Of a stretch of 5,484 bases of DNA, positions 5,450-5,484 are shown piece after piece; position 1 is the first letter of the stretch; each line of letters begins with the position of its first letter. This DNA is from Chloroflexota bacterium (GTDB lineage: Bacteria > Chloroflexota > Limnocylindria > Limnocylindrales > CSP1-4). The translations under genes were made by a program, and so were the position numbers. The notes beneath the pieces were generated by a model. The model did not search any database, was not told the DNA's origin, and saw only the letters and a list, made by a program, of their open reading frames with translations. The stretch lies in assembly GCA_025355255.1 (NCBI GenBank), contig JANYAA010000252.1, positions 1 through 5,484 of the forward strand, in the 5' to 3' direction.

Positions 5450-5484
5450 CATAGGCACCCGGTCAAGTTGCTGGCCGTTTGGCA

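Noticed and set aside
5332..5484. Minus-strand frame open from the right edge to a TAG at 5332-5334 (residues such as MRLVATDEGRPDRVVTLSG)
   Set aside because: It reads fairly natural with G/C-rich third positions, but it runs through the terminator stem and 19 bp of the cupin, is only 50 codons long, and has no family match I recognise. A convergent gene's 3' end cannot be excluded without more sequence.
5417..5484. Possible plus-strand gene start at ATG 5417 running off the right edge
   Set aside because: No Shine-Dalgarno is present, and the ~22 residues available show no domain.

Overview
The window is very GC-rich, with strong G/C preference at third codon positions, clear GGAGG-type Shine-Dalgarno sites and an alanine/arginine-rich proteome. 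This fits a high-GC soil or freshwater bacterium. The large ATPase-LuxR regulator, the double split-barrel flavoprotein and the HVKP-type cupin suggest Chloroflexota or Actinomycetota, but the sequence alone does not settle the phylum. No mobile element, tRNA, rRNA or CRISPR array was seen.

Layout: (1) 1-342, minus: N-terminal 114 residues of a CynX/NimT-type MFS permease running off the left edge. (2) 405-605, plus: a small, very charged hypothetical protein, divergent from the permease. (3) 606-717: convergent intergenic gap with a two-copy 12-bp repeat and a small hairpin. (4) 718-1665, minus: a 315-residue pyridoxamine-5'-phosphate-oxidase-like (FMN split-barrel) protein. (5) 1666-1865: 200-bp divergent promoter region. 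(6) 1866-4790, plus: a 974-residue signal-transduction ATPase with a C-terminal LuxR helix-turn-helix (LAL/MalT-like architecture). (7) 4791-4990: 200-bp intergenic region. (8) 4991-5350, plus: a 119-residue single-domain cupin, followed by a perfect 10-bp inverted repeat that probably acts as terminator. (9) 5391-5484: no gene could be assigned.

The most interesting signal is non-coding. A gapless 26-bp motif (TGGGGATT, then CC, ATG and GGT at fixed spacing) occurs three times, each time in an intergenic region and each time oriented toward the next gene: the oxidase-like gene, the LuxR regulator and the cupin. In all three copies an ATG-starting -35-like hexamer lies exactly 17 bp upstream of a hexamer with A at position 2 and T at position 6. 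The core resembles the GGGGA(T/G) start of the MalT box, and MalT is a regulator of the same architecture as the one encoded here. The working model is a small regulon in which the LAL regulator controls itself, the divergent flavoprotein and the downstream cupin. The motif and its spacing are visible in the sequence; the regulator-operator link is inference, and a lineage-wide promoter element is the main alternative.
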